This document shows, piece by piece, positions 23,579-35,880 of a stretch of 64,000 nucleotides of DNA. The DNA lies in NCBI GenBank assembly GCA_000750105.3, contig JPHH03000011.1, forward strand, positions 558,001 through 622,000. The letters are read 5' to 3'. The stretch is from Tolypocladium sp. Sup5 PDA-1 (lineage: Eukaryota > Ascomycota > Sordariomycetes > Hypocreales > Ophiocordycipitaceae). Made by a program: the position numbers and the translations under genes. The notes under the pieces are model-generated. The model searched no databases. It was not told the origin of the DNA and saw only the letters and a list, made by a program, of their open reading frames with translations. Numbering within the stretch: position 1 is the first letter of the stretch; the number at the start of each line of letters is the position of its first letter.

Positions 23579-24420
23579 TTACTTTTCAAATCGCTTGGCC
23601 ACGGTGCCCCAGTTGATGACCTCCCAGATGGCGCCAAAGTACTCGGCCTTGCGGTTCTGGTACTGCAGGTAGTAGGCGTGCTCCCAGGCGTCGATGCCAA
23701 GGAGGGGCTCGAGGTTGCCGGTGACGGGGTCCTGGTTGGCGCGGGTGACGAGGCCGAGGGTGCCCGACGTCTTGTCCTTGACGAGCCAGGCCCAGCCGGA
23801 GCCCTGGATGCCGGCGAGGGCGGCGTTGGCCTGCTTCTTGAGGTTGTCAAAGGAGCCAAAGTCCTCGTTGATGGCGGTCTACGGGGTGTCAGCCACGGGG
23901 TAGGTTGAGGGGGGGGAGGAAGAGAGGGATGCAATGTATCAGGGAGGGGCTCACCAGAAGCTTGCCCTCGGGCCCGCCGCCACCACCCTTGCCGTTGGGG
24001 GCGAGGTTCTCCCAGAAGAGCGAGTGGTTGACGTGGCCGCCGCCGTGGAAGTTGAGCAGCGGGGCCTGGGCGGCGGCGGCCTTGGCGTCGCCCTTGGAGG
24101 CGGCGGCGGCGAAGGCCTCGCTGGCGGCGTTGAAGCTGTTGACGTAGGTCTGGTGGTGCTTGGAGTGGTGGAGCTCCATGATCTTGCCCGAGATGTACGG
24201 CTCGAGGGCGGCGTAGTCGTCTGGCCACAACGACGCTCCATCAGCATTGCATTCTACCTTGCAGCAGCCGCGCATTCGGGAGGAGGGGGACGGGAGACGG
24301 ACAGGGCAGGTCGGGCAGCGTGGCCTTGCCGCGGACGAAGCTCGCGGCGATGGGCTTCGCGGCGCGGGTCCGGAGGCCGGCGCGCAGGGCGGGCGTGGTG
24401 CGAAGGAGGGCGGAGGACAT
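23579..24420 (-). CDS. sod2: Mitochondrial Mn superoxide dismutase
   Basis: Converts superoxide to peroxide and oxygen in the mitochondrial matrix. Exons on the minus strand are 24420-24303, 24220-23955 and 23878-23579, giving 227 residues. The first about 30 residues form an Arg/Ala-rich mitochondrial presequence ending before ATLPDLPYDYAALEPYISGKIM, the conserved start of the mature enzyme. The four Mn ligands are visible: His57 (ELHHSKHH), His105 (GGHVNHSLFW), Asp191 and His195 (IDAWEHAYYLQYQNRKAEY). Length and order match the family. Intron 1 uses an unusual GTCCGT donor, chosen because it alone restores the conserved LPDLPYDY; intron 2 has GTGAGC and a CTGAC branch site. The C-terminus (VAKRFEK) is complete. 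Confidence 0.95.
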
Positions 24421-25481
24421 GGTGACGGATAGACGAACTGCTTTCGTGGTGAGCTTTTGCAACGACGGAAGGTTAGGCGCACGGGGGTTGTCGCGATGGA
24501 GAGGACGAGGTGGAACTGAATTGAATTGAATTGGATTGGGGATGGACGGGGATTAAAGGCGGCTTACCAATTGGACGGGGGTGGATGGATGGGGTCGACG
24601 GGTGAGTGGGTGATGATGATGTCAAGGGCGGGAGGAAGACGTTTCTTGGGAGCTTCGGATAGCCGAGCTGGTTGAGCTCAGCTTCACGTCACTTTGTGCC
24701 GGAGATCCCTGCCGGCTGTGGCTGGTGCTGGGGCCCGTGTGGCGGGTGTGGCTTACGGGCTGTGGTCCAAATCGAGCTCAACGAAGCGTAACGGTCTGGC
24801 TTTATTAGCTTTATTTCTAAATGTCTAACTAATTGTTAATCTTAAAGCGGCTCATGGTTTGCATATACGCATATTCAAGCTCTGTACTGCAAATGTGTCC
24901 CTATTGTGATGGACCAGGTGTGCTCGAGAGCTCGCAGCCGGTGTCAGTATAACGTCCTTCGGGTCTAAAATGTCAAGTACCTCTTCCCTTTCAGCCAAGC
25001 TCGTGAAGCAGACTAATTTGTCACAAGACTACGGAGCACACAAATATCGTGAAGCTTACAAAGTACAAACACCATCTCGGCTCTGGTAAGAAGGCCGACG
25101 TGCTGGCTCGGTTCGCTCTGTCGCGCTCCGAGCTCCAGGGTAGCCACCCCTCGGCCGAATGCGAGCAGCAGACCGACGCTTCCGAGGTGTTAGTCAAACA
25201 TGGAACCCCAACGCTCGGTGTTGAAGCTTGGCGCATGTGAGATGCTGGATCAGCTAATATGCTTACTCGGCTAGGCTGAAATAACCATGAATGGTAGCCT
25301 AACGTCTCCTTGGTTGGAGAGTATTGAACCGAGAGTTGCGAGCTGCTGTCCATCCAGATGCTTGAAGATTGCTGACATAAGCACTCCCTCCCGCTTGATC
25401 GCGTCTTGGAGGGGCAGTTCGCGATCCTCGACAACCCCCCCTAAACACGCCGCGCTCGAATCAGGACGGCACAGGCTCAGC
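24421..25481. other. Divergent intergenic region, presumed promoters
   Basis: Lies between the starts of sod2 (minus) and PSF3 (plus). Contains a short GAATT-type repeat at about 24516-24538 and an AT-rich patch near 24795-24845. No gene recognised. Confidence 0.5.
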
Positions 25482-26077
25482 ATGTCGTACTACGATGTTG
25501 ACGCCATCTTGACAGATGCAGAGGTATCGCCTCGGCTCACCGGCCCAGCGCCTCCCACCGCCCGCTAACACCCCCGCGCCAGAAAGTCCCCTGCCAGTTC
25601 GAGCTCGACGTCCCCTACCTCGGGCACCTCGACAACTCGTCGGGACTCAAGCCCGGCACGCCGCTCTCCCTGCCGCTCTGGCTCGCCGAGATGCTCGCGC
25701 TCGCGGCGTCGGGCGAGGACTCCAAGGCGCCACTGACGCTCAACCTGCCGCCCTGCCTGTCGGAGCAGGTGGCCGCGGCGCTCAAGGCCGACCCGCGGGC
25801 CGTCGCGCTGCGCGACCAGAGCGCGCACCTGTACGGCGTGGGCGTGCGCATGCTGGACCTCTTCGACGAGCGCGAGCTGGGCGCCGTACTGCGGCGGACG
25901 TTTGTGGTGCGCGCGGGCGACGTGGGCCTGCACGCGCGCAAGGCCGACGAGGGCGTGGGCGGGCAGGGCGCTGAGTTCCTGCGCGGGCTGGACGAGTGGG
26001 AGCGGGCGCTGTTCCGGCGGGGGCATGAGGGCGTGAGGGGCGCGAGGGACTGGATGGACAGGGTGAAGAGGAGTTGA
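25482..26077 (+). CDS. PSF3: GINS complex subunit Psf3
   Basis: Subunit of the GINS tetramer (Sld5-Psf1-Psf2-Psf3) that joins Cdc45 and Mcm2-7 in the replicative CMG helicase; nuclear. Exons 25482-25523 and 25583-26077, 178 residues, close to the usual fungal length. The diagnostic N-terminus MSYYDVDAILTDAE|KVPCQF is split by a 59-bp intron with a CGCTAAC branch site. The ELDVPYLGHLD and LSLPLWLAEMLA blocks follow, with a helical C-terminus. The first exon is only 14 codons, and its start is fixed by the conserved YYDVDAIL. It converges on the membrane-protein gene 176 bp downstream. Confidence 0.92.
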
Positions 26078-26253
26078 TGGGAGGTTGTGTCGGGGCGAGC
26101 TGGGGACTTGACGAGGAGGAATGCATGATGGGATATGGCTCGTGGGATGGATAGGATGAGGATATGATACCCTGGATGGCAGACGGTGCCACGCTTATAG
26201 ATGAATCGACACCCCTGGCACGTACGCGTGATGGATCTGCCACGGCTTCAACA

Positions 26254-27210
26254 CTATAAACGCCCAACTACAGCTCTTGACCGTCCAAACCGCCTCCCCT
26301 CCTCCCTCTCCGCCACACCCTCCACCGCCCATACAACCACCACCACGACCCCCAGCGCCATCCACCCAAACGTCACCAGCATGTCGCTCATCTCCAGCAG
26401 GATAAAGTACTTATTCGAGTACCGCACCAGGTACGCCGTGCCCGCCCACAGCCAGTACGTCAGCACCGGCGCGTAGACCTCCCCGCGCGCGAGCGCCGCG
26501 CCCGTCCGCACCGCCGTCGGGAGGCACCCTCTCCAGAGCCATTGGCCGACGAGGCAAGCCTGCAGCGCGGCGACGGGCCACTGGGAGAGGAGGAGGTTGC
26601 CGAGGAAGTGCTTCTCGGGGGCGCCGCCGCGGAGGAGCGTGGCGACGGCGTAGATGGTTGCGGCGGCCCAGCAGGTTTCTGCGTAGGCTTGCTCGAGTAG
26701 GGTGAGGCTGAGGGCGAGGAACAGCACGCGATACGCATCCAGCAGCACCTCCGACTTTTGCACAGTATCACCCTCGTCTGGCCCCAGCCCCTTTCTCGCA
26801 TCCCCTCGCCGCTCCCCGTCCGTCACGAGCCTCTCCAGCACCACCCTCCGCACCGCACCCACCACCGCAAGCTGACACGCCCACGCGCCCACGGCCGTCC
26901 AGACCCCGCCGCCGTACCCCAGCGCGCCCTCGAGGAACCCGTGCGGCGACGACCGCGCCATCTTCATGTCCGCGAGCGCGTGCCGCCAGACGAACGCGCC
27001 CAGCCACGGCGCCAGCACGCGGCGCACGTGGTTGGCCACCGCGGCGGCGAGCACGTAGGTGATTGCGCGGGCGTGCCCGCCGCGCAGGACGGAGGCCCTG
27101 AGGGGTGCGTAGGCGCCGCCGGAGGCGACGAGGGCGGCGAGGGCGGTGTCTAGGGGGCTGAAGAGCGGGCGGAAGAGGCTGACGAGCAGGGTGGTGAGGA
27201 GGGCGGCCAT
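26254..27210 (-). CDS. Multi-pass membrane protein, unknown function
   Basis: Single-exon frame of 318 residues with about six hydrophobic segments, including LLVSLFRPLFSPLDTALAAL, ITYVLAAAVANHV, LLLSQWPVAALQACLVG and the C-terminal MLVTFGWMALGVVVVVVWAV. A hydrophilic loop with Asp/Glu/Lys lies near the middle (DGERRGDARKGLGPDEGD). No transport or enzyme motif was recognised. I chose the ATG at 27210, which opens directly into the first hydrophobic segment. The frame stays open upstream to an ATG at 27483, but that extension is Arg/His-rich and looks like translated leader. Very high GC keeps other frames open on the plus strand; these are ignored. Confidence 0.75.
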   Translation of the reverse strand: MAALLTTLLVSLFRPLFSPLDTALAALVASGGAYAPLRASVLRGGHARAITYVLAAAVANHVRRVLAPWLGAFVWRHALADMKMARSSPHGFLEGALGYGGGVWTAVGAWACQLAVVGAVRRVVLERLVTDGERRGDARKGLGPDEGDTVQKSEVLLDAYRVLFLALSLTLLEQAYAETCWAAATIYAVATLLRGGAPEKHFLGNLLLSQWPVAALQACLVGQWLWRGCLPTAVRTGAALARGEVYAPVLTYWLWAGTAYLVRYSNKYFILLEMSDMLVTFGWMALGVVVVVVWAVEGVAEREEGRRFGRSRAVVGRL

Positions 27211-28477
27211 GGTGGAGGTGTGAGCGCTCGCGGCTCGGACGCGTGGGCGTGGGCGTGGGCGCGACCGGTGAAACGCAGGTCCGCGATCGAACAGCTTATC
27301 GGTGAGATCTTGCGAAACAGTAATGCAGAGTTGGAAGTGGCTGGCAAGCCGTCTGGCCTGGGTTGTGTTGAGGCGACGGTTGTCGGTGAGGTGGGGTGAA
27401 GTTTGACTTCCTAGGAGCCGGGCGTCGTGGCGTGAGAGCTCAACGCTGCCAGTTACCAGCACCGAGAAAGGACATCGCTTCATGGCGGACTACAAAGACA
27501 ATGCGCATCAGAGAGGCTCCCGTCAAAATACCATGTTGATGGATTAATTGCAGCGCAACAATGAACCGCTGGAAGCCCAGCGTAGGCACCCAATCTGCCG
27601 TCTATGCCCGAGAACGCGCGGGCCAAGTCTATGCATACAGATCCTGCCCGCCAGACGCCGCTCATCTCCAAACCCGAGGAGAATCCATATATCCAAGAGC
27701 GCCAAAGCCGTATACCCCAAGTCATAAGTCATCATGCCAGGTGGCCGGCCAGCCATCCACCGGCGGCCCCCAAAACGCCACTCAAATCGGCACCGCCGTA
27801 CTTCATACATGTCCGGCCTCAGTATCGGTACACGCCCAACCGTGGGTCGGTCCCTGGCCCCCAAAAGCCCGTGATCCCACAGACCAGCCACTTGTGATGT
27901 TGTGACAAACAGAAACGTGAATGAGTAACCGCACCCCGGTTACAGGCCTGCGCCATGGCTCTGCAGTCGCGCAGTCTGGAAACGTATCCCCACCAAGATC
28001 TATAAGAGAATGGAAGCCCCATGAGAGAATAGAGGCCGATAGGAAAAGCTTAAACAAGCCAAGTCGACTGTGAAACAGAAAATACCAAGCTAAAAGTGCA
28101 AAAAGGGATGAAAGAAAGACGGCCGAGGAAATGAATTGCCAATAAAACATACGCAACGGACATCCGTCAACTGAGAATGATAACTTTTTTTGTCGTGGTT
28201 TTGTGTATTTTCGCGAGGGCCAAACGAGTATTGTAACGGGTTGTATATCGACCGAACAAGAGCAAATTGCGAGAAATGTCGTGCGTGAATACCGAGATCT
28301 AGCCGAGAATATTTGCCGTGAGGAAAAATCATAAGTCGTCATGCAAAGCACGTTTTGTCTGCCGTATCCGCAGCGATAAAGTGGTAGAACCGAAGCATTA
28401 TAGACAGACGCAGCATTGTGGGGGAGAACTTGTAACAAGAGGTGGCAAGCCGAAATGCGATGGCATGAAGCCGCGCC
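27211..28477. other. Intergenic, no gene recognised
   Basis: Upstream of the membrane-protein gene and downstream of the C2H2 regulator. The AT-richer part at about 27950-28470 is probably the regulator's 3' UTR on the minus strand; the frames there are T-rich and not protein-like. Confidence 0.45.
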
Positions 28478-30483
28478 TCAGACGTCTCCCATGTTCAATA
28501 TGTAGTCGGAGATGACCTGAGAGATCGGGTCGTAGAACGAAGATGGCGTGACCGTGTCGACCGACGAAGCTGCCACATATGGAGACTTGCTCTCTCCCGA
28601 GAATGCGTACTCGGGTGTCGAGGCTTCCATGTAGGCGATTGATCCGTATTGGAGATAGCCCATGGGCGCAGAACCGGCCACCATGCCACTAGGAATGGGC
28701 ATCGTGCCAGCCGCATCATGGAGGTGTCCATCCATGCTGCCGGCTAGGGACAGGCCATACGCACCATCGGGGTCAAACGAGGGAGAGACGTTGTCAAAGT
28801 CTGAGAACATGGTCATTGCGGTGTCTTCACCCTGCTCGAATGCCTCATCCTCAACGCCATCGTCCAACGGAGTGGAACCGTCGCTGGCGACGAGGACCTC
28901 CTCGTACCACAGCTTGAGGTCTGACATGGGAGGCCAGTCGTCGCCCCCCTTGCCGCCGCGCTTCTCTTCCGAGGAACCCTTGTTCTTGCCGCGGGGGGCC
29001 TTTGGCTTGAAGTGCGTGCGGCGGAGGTGAGCCGCAGCGTTGTAGTACGCGCCGTATTGCTTCTTGGAGGCGCAGGCCCGGCACTCGGAGAGCGGGTACA
29101 GCACCTTGACCTTGGACTGGATGTCGACGGTGGCAGGGTCACGACACACAAACTTCTTGACAACGCCCTTGTGCTTGGCATTCAGGTGGCGTCGCAGTTC
29201 GTGGTCGCCCCTGAAGCCGTCGGGGTGCTCCTCACACTGATTGCAGTAGACTTTGGGGTGCTTGGGCCGCTGGTAGGGAGTTTTTTGCAACGCAACTTTG
29301 CCGTCTCGCTTGGAAGGGGCGGTGCTGCTCCTAGCCTTTTCGGCAGCGACCTCTTGTGGCTTCGGGGCAATGATGTTTCTGTTGCTATTCTGGCGAACGC
29401 GTTGACAGGCCTCCTTGAAGCGCCGCTCCAGGTTCGATCCGGTTGACTTGACACTCGTAACGCTGGTGTTGGAAGCAGATCGCTCCATGGACGTTGAGTC
29501 TGCAGATGCAGACGGTGGGAACAGGCTGGCACCAGGGGTTGGCGCCGACGACGGGTAGCTCCGAGGCATGACCTGTGCGAAACTGGCGCCGACGCCGAAA
29601 AAGTCTTGGTCACAAGCTGAGCGCTTCTGTCCGCGTTCGGGGATCTCGGTAGCCGCACAGGAAAACGGGTCGTCTTGGCCCGAGAGATCATCCGTCTGTC
29701 GCGACTGGGAGGAGACGAACCGCATCATGCCAGCCCCAGCGTGACCGTCAAAGGAGCTGTTCTGTCGAGTCAGGGGCTGTGACGGCTCGACGGCCGACGA
29801 CCCCGAGATCATCGAGGGGCATGCCGACGGGCCCGGATTGTTGTAGACGTCATTTGGCGACAGGTTAGTCCTGGTCGACGCCAGGTACGACTGCTCATCC
29901 ACCCAGTTCCTGGCCAAGTAGACGTCGGGCGTGATGCCAACGTCCGGGAGGCCGCCGTGCTCTTGGACACTCGGGAGATGCCGAGTTGCGGGGCTGCCAC
30001 GAGGCAAGGAGCGATGATCAGAAGACAGGCTGGTGAATGATGCGGCGGCACCGTGCTGTTGTTGAAGCGAGACGCTCTGGTCGGATCGGGCTGATGCGCT
30101 ACGACTCATGGGCTGGGTTGGGCGCTCCTGTTGAGAAAAGGCCCTCCTTTGGCGCATGGGAGCCGGCCATTTCGAGCTGCTTCGAGGCTGCCGCGGAGAG
30201 TTAGATGGATGTCACGAATCCATGCGAGGCCATCGAGGGGACTCACCGTCACGGAGGGATCCATGGCTGAGGAGCCCATATTAGAGCGACTTCGCGGGAT
30301 CGCGGTAGCGGCCAGGCCCGAGGCATCGCCTTGTGGGAGTGATTCACCAGCGCCGACGGAGGCATTGGGGGCAGGGTGGAGGTTGTGAAGGACGTTTCTG
30401 TAGAAGGCGGCTTGTGCTTCGCATAGGGCCAGGTGACGTTCAATCTCCTCTACTTGAGCAGCGTTGTCGGGGTCCAGTTTCAT
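28478..30483 (-). CDS. C2H2-type zinc-finger regulator
   Basis: Predicted nuclear protein of 648 residues. Exons on the minus strand are 30483-30247 and 30187-28478; the 59-bp intron has GTGAGT, a CTAAC branch site and a GCAG acceptor, and joins in phase 0. The N-terminus (MKLDPDNAAQVEEIERHLAL) is helical. A long Ser/Gln-rich disordered region follows. A C2H2 finger lies at about residues 388-415 (VYCNQCEEHPDGF, then HELRRHLNAKH). A second, longer Cys/His module follows at about 425-470 (FVCRDP, then CRACASKKQYGAYYNAAAHLRRTHF). The acidic C-terminus may be an activation region. This paired finger arrangement occurs in many fungal proteins; I cannot assign an ortholog. Start: ATG at 30483. An upstream GTG in frame is not credible. 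Confidence 0.85.
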
Positions 30484-33400
30484 GATGTGGTGGCAAAAGG
30501 ATGCGACGATAGGCACGTTGATGCCTGAGCCAACGCGGCTGTGAAACGGGCCAAAAGGCGAACTGTTGGCAGCGAGCGGATGAGAATGTATCGATGCAGC
30601 AGCCTCGGAAAACGAGGCTGTACAACGACGAACAAGAGAGTGGGGAGTTTAGATGAATGGACGTTGAGAGTTGATGAAAAGAAGTGCCGGCCGTTTTGCA
30701 AAAGCCAGCAGCGGTTGAAGCTCGATGGGATGGAAAGGTCAGACAGCGAGGAGAGGAGGAGATCTGGGCTAGAAAAAGGCGGCGACGACGGCCAGTAGTT
30801 GAAGGAGGCGCCGACACGACAGGGGCCCGGATTGGAGAGCGGACGAGTTGATGGGCTGCCGAGCCGGGGGTGCGCGTGTAAGTGCGCTGGAGTGGAGTGT
30901 GACAGGGACGGGATGTGGCAGCTCAGGCAAACCTGGAAGAGGACGAGAAGAAGTTGTCTCACCCAGGATGGACGTGTGGATGGATGGGTGAATGGGCAGT
31001 TCCAAGCTGGACCACCCTCTGTGGTTGACGAGACGAGGAGGCAAACGCTTCCAACCAGCAGCGGATGACTGCCACGGTGCCTTTGCGCCGAGAGGTGGTG
31101 ATGCCTCAAGCACGGCAGTTTGAGTACGCAGGTATCGGGCAGGCATGAGACATTCTCCCGAAGCTTCCAAGAGCGTTGTGCCTCACGACGGTGTGGCAGA
31201 GGCACCGTAAAGGCACAGGGATGCCGATGTTGGCTGGACTCTGGAGGCTGGAGCTGTGTGGAGTTGGGTGGCTGTTGATGCCGCAGGAGCTTCCAGAGCT
31301 GGGCTGGAAATAGTCTTTATTATGAGAAGCCTGATAGGAGGGCTGATAAGGTAGGCAAAGACGGGATGAGCGGGTGCATTCTCGTACATAGAAGAGGCCT
31401 GTGGCGGATGAATGGGCATCCATGAGATGCGCATGGAGGTCGACGTGAAGTGCCATCCAGCGCAGGCGGGCGAGCAGGGGCGGCTGGTACGTACCTCACC
31501 TGACGCTGCACACCTGAGGCCCGAGGCTCCTGTCAGGTTGTGGACTGGACGGGATGGTCCACCGACGCTGACTCCTTCCATCCTGCCTGCAGCTGCTGGC
31601 TGGGCCTGGCCCAGTGGTCAGTGCTCATTACAGCGCCTAGGACCTACGCACAGCGCACAGGCCAGTCGAGCCTCCGTCATCGACGCCCGACTGCGCTGTG
31701 GCATCCATGATCCATGCCATCCATGCACCCAAGGATATTGGTCGAGTCCGCCCGTCTCTTGCAAGTTGTGCCACCCACCACGCATGGCCGATGGACCGAG
31801 CTAGCACGCCAGCTGCCGAATACAACGCATCAGGCTGGACACGATGCGGTTGGGCTGGACGGCCACGGCAAGCTGCAGTCTCTGCGCGGCCTGGGAGACA
31901 TCTTCAGCACCTGCTTGGGTGGAGCGATGCGCGAACCGCTTCCCTCAGTCCTGGGGAGCGGGCCCGAGACACCATGGCTGCCTGTCACCGCTCACATTGG
32001 GGGAGGACTGCCGTGTAGTCCGCAGCGTAGGACGCAAACCAAGGTACGAAGTACACAGTACGCAGCGGCAACTCCAAGGCGGCCTCGGCCGTGCGACGTG
32101 CTCGGTGACGGAAGCAGGCTGGCTGGTTGGCTGGCGGGCGGTCTGATAAGATGGGGGCCGTGGCCAGGGAACCGCCAGTCCGCAATCGGGCCAGTCAAGG
32201 AGCCTTGGGCTGTGCTGGCCAAGCTGCCATGCGTGGTTGCGTGGATGGCTGCTCTACGGTGTTTGCGTGAGCCGACAGCCGTCTTGGTATCTCGTCTGGA
32301 CGCTGAAGGACGTTGAAGGGGTATCGAATACTGCTGCAGTACCTGGAGCCTCCAGACTGCCAATGGGGAAACGGGCCTGGCGACACTCATCAGACCTGCG
32401 GTGAGCAAGGGTACGAGAGACTCAACACTCGGGATGATGAGAAGAGAGCAGCATGTCTCGGTATGGCATTGTGGCATGTCACTGTTCTGGCACAGTTCAT
32501 CAATCATCAACGGATAGCTCCAATCATCTGGCCAGACGGGACGAACGAACGCAGCAAGCGTGCCCCGAGCGCCCGTGCTCCGAGTTCGAACTGGCGCAAG
32601 ATTCCTCCATCTCAGCCACCTGCGAGTGGTTCCAGCCGTTGGGCGTTGAAAGCACCCCGGTTTCAGTGCTGATGTGACAGATTCCCCAGCACAGCCCGCG
32701 GTTCTGGGCACCGGTCTGTCAGGGCATCGGCGATGGCCGTCCGGGGCAGGGTCACGCCAGTCCAGCGATCCGCCCATCGGCCAGCGTGCATGCGTGTCAT
32801 GCCCGGATGAAGGATCCAAGGACCAGCTTGCAATATGGATCTCTCTGGCCCTGGGGAGCCTGGCCGATTCCACGCCCGGAAGCCAGGGCAGACGCACCCT
32901 CTTGGCTCGTCGTTGGCGTGGGCTCCCAACGGTCATGGTGGCAGCCATTGGCTCTCAGCGCTCCCCCAAAGTGAGGCGAGTCAAGGCCCTCCTTGGCTGG
33001 CGGGGCAGGGGACTAACACCTGGGGACGTATCCGTATTCCAGATGATGGTCTGCCAGCTCGAAGAGAGACGAGAGACACCGAACGACCACACCCTCCCTC
33101 ATCCACGCGCCTTGAGAGACACATACCGAACCGATGCGTCGATGCCACCGGTAGCGGAGCTGCCGCTCGCCGTGCTTGGCCGTTGGCATATCTGAAGCCG
33201 GGCATGCCCACCGCGGCTTACATCTCCGTGGTTCATACGGACTAGTCGCTCGGGACCAATCGATCCTGCTCACGAGGTCTCACATGGCGTTGTCGAAACA
33301 GGCAATGCTTGATCGGAACTGGCCGGTCGGGCTGTTGTTCCCTGCTCGATAGCGACCTTGGCTGTCAGCGGTTCCTTGTCGCCATTACTTCCTACGTAGG

Positions 33401-34254
33401 CATGTTCGCGCCGTCACCGGACTATCCCGTTGCCGTTGTTCGCTGCCCATAGCCCAAGTCTGCTGCTGCATGATGAAGCACCTTGTCGTTGCTCGATGAC
33501 AACCAGCAAGAGAGAAATCAGGCCACAGTTTTTGATTTTGCCCCGAAAGATTAAAATATGCCGAAAAGCTCATAATTACCGGACACCTTAAACGGCAGCG
33601 TCCGAGAAATGACCTGCATCCCATGCCGGCAGTGGACCTCGCAGACCCGGTCGTCTCGTCTTCCGGGGTCCTTCTGTCTCACCTTGGACTCGGCGAGCAG
33701 GGCCTTTCTGAATCATCTCGAAATAGACTTTCTTACGGACTACACGTCGCCGTGCATGCCATGATGCTACCCCGGCCTTTAATGACACGGCCGGCCATGA
33801 ATCTCCGTATCGCCGCGCTGGAGGCCCGTGTATGAGGTCAGCCAGTCGGGAAATGTCCCAGATGCCTGGCGCTCGGGCAATCAATTTACCAAGAGCAGCT
33901 CTTTTGGATGCCGAGGAAATACGACGTTCACTAACAGGGTGTTTGTAGCTGTATCGCATTACCGAGACGGCAGATGATTTAGGTTGCTGTCCAGGTGATG
34001 CAGAACATGCCATGCAGCGAACCCAAGCAACCGCGGGCCTGATTTTGAAGCCTTCAGTCTGTGTTTGCTGGGGTCCAGGTGCTGGAGCTCTTCTGTCATG
34101 GCAGTCCAACAGCCCGGCAAAACATCGGCATGTCCCGTGCCAATGACACTCTGACCTCTTGTCGGGACAGATCACCGTGGTTGTTCCCCATCCTCAACAT
34201 CCACAACACAATTCCCTGTAGCTCTATGTGAGCAAAAGCGGCACTTGCGGCATA
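30484..34254. other. No gene recognised
   Basis: About 3.8 kb between the divergent C2H2 and Yos9 genes, presumably long promoters and leaders. Motif copies include TACGAAGTAC near 32044 and TACGGACTA near 33236 and 33734. Frames such as 31992-32948 (minus) are open but have no recognisable features. Confidence 0.45.
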
Positions 34255-35880
34255 ATGCGCCGTCTCAATTTAGTTTTACTGGCCACGCTCCAGCTCTGCG
34301 GAGCTCGAACGCCCGGGTTCAGCATCCACGACGACCTCCTCGCATTCCCGCAGGTGCGCACCAGAGACAACCGCGCGCTGTCGCGCCTTGCTGACCGTAG
34401 CTAGTACGAGGTGGTCTTCTCGGATGGCTTCATCTCCGAGAAAGATGCAGAGGCTCTGCTGGACAGCAACACCCAGCACCCGACCTACTCGGCCGACTTC
34501 TCCCAGCCCACTGCCGGCGACGCTCGCGAGGCCAATGCCGCAGATAACGATGGCTCGGCAGGTGCCCTTGACCACTCGTACGAGGTCTTGAACATGCCGC
34601 CGCATCGCTACCTCTGCTCGATACCCGCGATACAGCCGCCAGGCCCGGAGAACCAGACCGCCAACGAGCTGGCCAAGGCGGAGGAGGCACGCGAGCTCAG
34701 CCGGGCCGCCACCAAGGGCTGGGAGCTCCTGACGCAGCTGGAGGAGTCTTGCCTGTATTTCATGTCGGGGTGGTGGAGCTACAGCTTCTGCAACAACCGC
34801 GAGATTGTACAGTTCCACGCCATGGCTGCTGTTGCCAACGGCCAGCCACCGAGGCCCGATCCCAAGACTGCCGAGTACGTCCTTGGCCGCGTACCTACGA
34901 TACCGGCGACGGCCGAGCGACACGCACGACAAGACTCGAACGCGGCAGCCCCGGTACCGGCAGAGCTCCAAGTTAAAGGCGACCAGCGGTACTTGGTGCA
35001 GAGGCTGGTGGGGGGAACAGTCTGCGACCTGACTGGGAGGGACCGCACCATCGAAGTGCAGTACCACTGTGTGCCGGGCATGAAGAGCGACAGAATTGGC
35101 TGGATCAAGGAAGTGACAATTTGCGCCTACGTCATGGTTGTCAACACGCCTCGGCTGTGCAACGACGTCGCCTTCTTGCCGCCCGATGAAACAAAGGCAA
35201 ATCCCATCAGCTGTCAGCTGATCGCCGGCGATAACGATGCCACGCGCCCGCTCTTGGATCAAGGCTTGCCTGCTAAGGAAAAGGCTGCTGATACTACGCA
35301 GCAAGAGGAAGCTGGCAAGGGCAAGGAGTCAAGCCAAGAACCCGAGATCACAGTTGGAGGCGTCGTCGTCGGGGCGCGACACGTCCTGTCGAGTGCCGAT
35401 GAGGACGGCAAGCCTCCCCTGAAGCTCGCGCCGCCCCGCAACTTCCTGGCCGGCCACCAGACGGGCGAAGACCGGGTGATCGAGGTCATTGTCCAAGCCG
35501 CGAGTAAGGAGGACGGCGGCAAGGTCAAGATGCTGAGCGCCGAGGAGCTGGAGAAGCTCGACATCAAGCCCGAGGTGGTTCAGGAGATGAAGCAGCAAAT
35601 GGAGAAGATTGCTGGCGATGCGGGGTGGAAGCTGGAGATTGTGGAGCTCGATGGCGGGGATCTACGCGAGCTCAGGGGGTACGTAGACGACGACGAGGAG
35701 GGCGAGGAGGGCGGCAAGGCCAAAAACGACGAGGCCAAAAACGACGAGGCTAAAAACGACGAGGCCAAAAACGAAAAGACCGAAAAAGGCCAGGCCAAAA
35801 AGGACGAGGGCAGCAAGGGCAAAGCCAAGGCCAAGGGCAAGGAGGGCAGCGAAGAGAAGTTCTTCAAGGAGGAGCTGTAG
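34255..35880 (+). CDS. YOS9: ER quality-control lectin Yos9/OS-9
   Basis: ER-lumenal lectin that recognises trimmed N-glycans on misfolded glycoproteins and hands them to the Hrd1 ubiquitin ligase for ER-associated degradation. Exons 34255-34353 and 34405-35880, 524 residues. Exon 1 encodes the signal peptide (LNLVLLATLQLCGA) and the conserved FSIHDDLLAFPQ|YEVVFSD junction. The mannose-6-phosphate-receptor-homology domain spans about 145-285, with ESCLYFMSGWWSYSFC, an EVQYHC block and the closing NTPRLC. The C-terminal tail contains repeated KNDEA units and a Lys/Glu-rich stretch, ending KEEL, an HDEL-like ER-retention signal. The 51-bp intron ends CTAG. Complete and apparently functional. 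Confidence 0.93.
35710..35790 (+). repeat. Tandem KNDEA-coding repeat inside Yos9
   Basis: About four near-identical 15-bp units (AAAAACGACGAGGCC type) encode a charged tail repeat before the ER-retention end. The last units drift to KNEKTEKGQ. Likely to vary in copy number between strains. Confidence 0.8.

Noticed and set aside
27211..27483. N-terminal extension of the membrane protein
   Set aside because: The frame is open but the segment is Arg/His/Thr-rich and precedes an ATG that begins a hydrophobic segment; read as leader.
31992..32948. 318-codon minus-strand frame
   Set aside because: No signal, membrane segment or family pattern; overlapped by equally long frames on the other strand.
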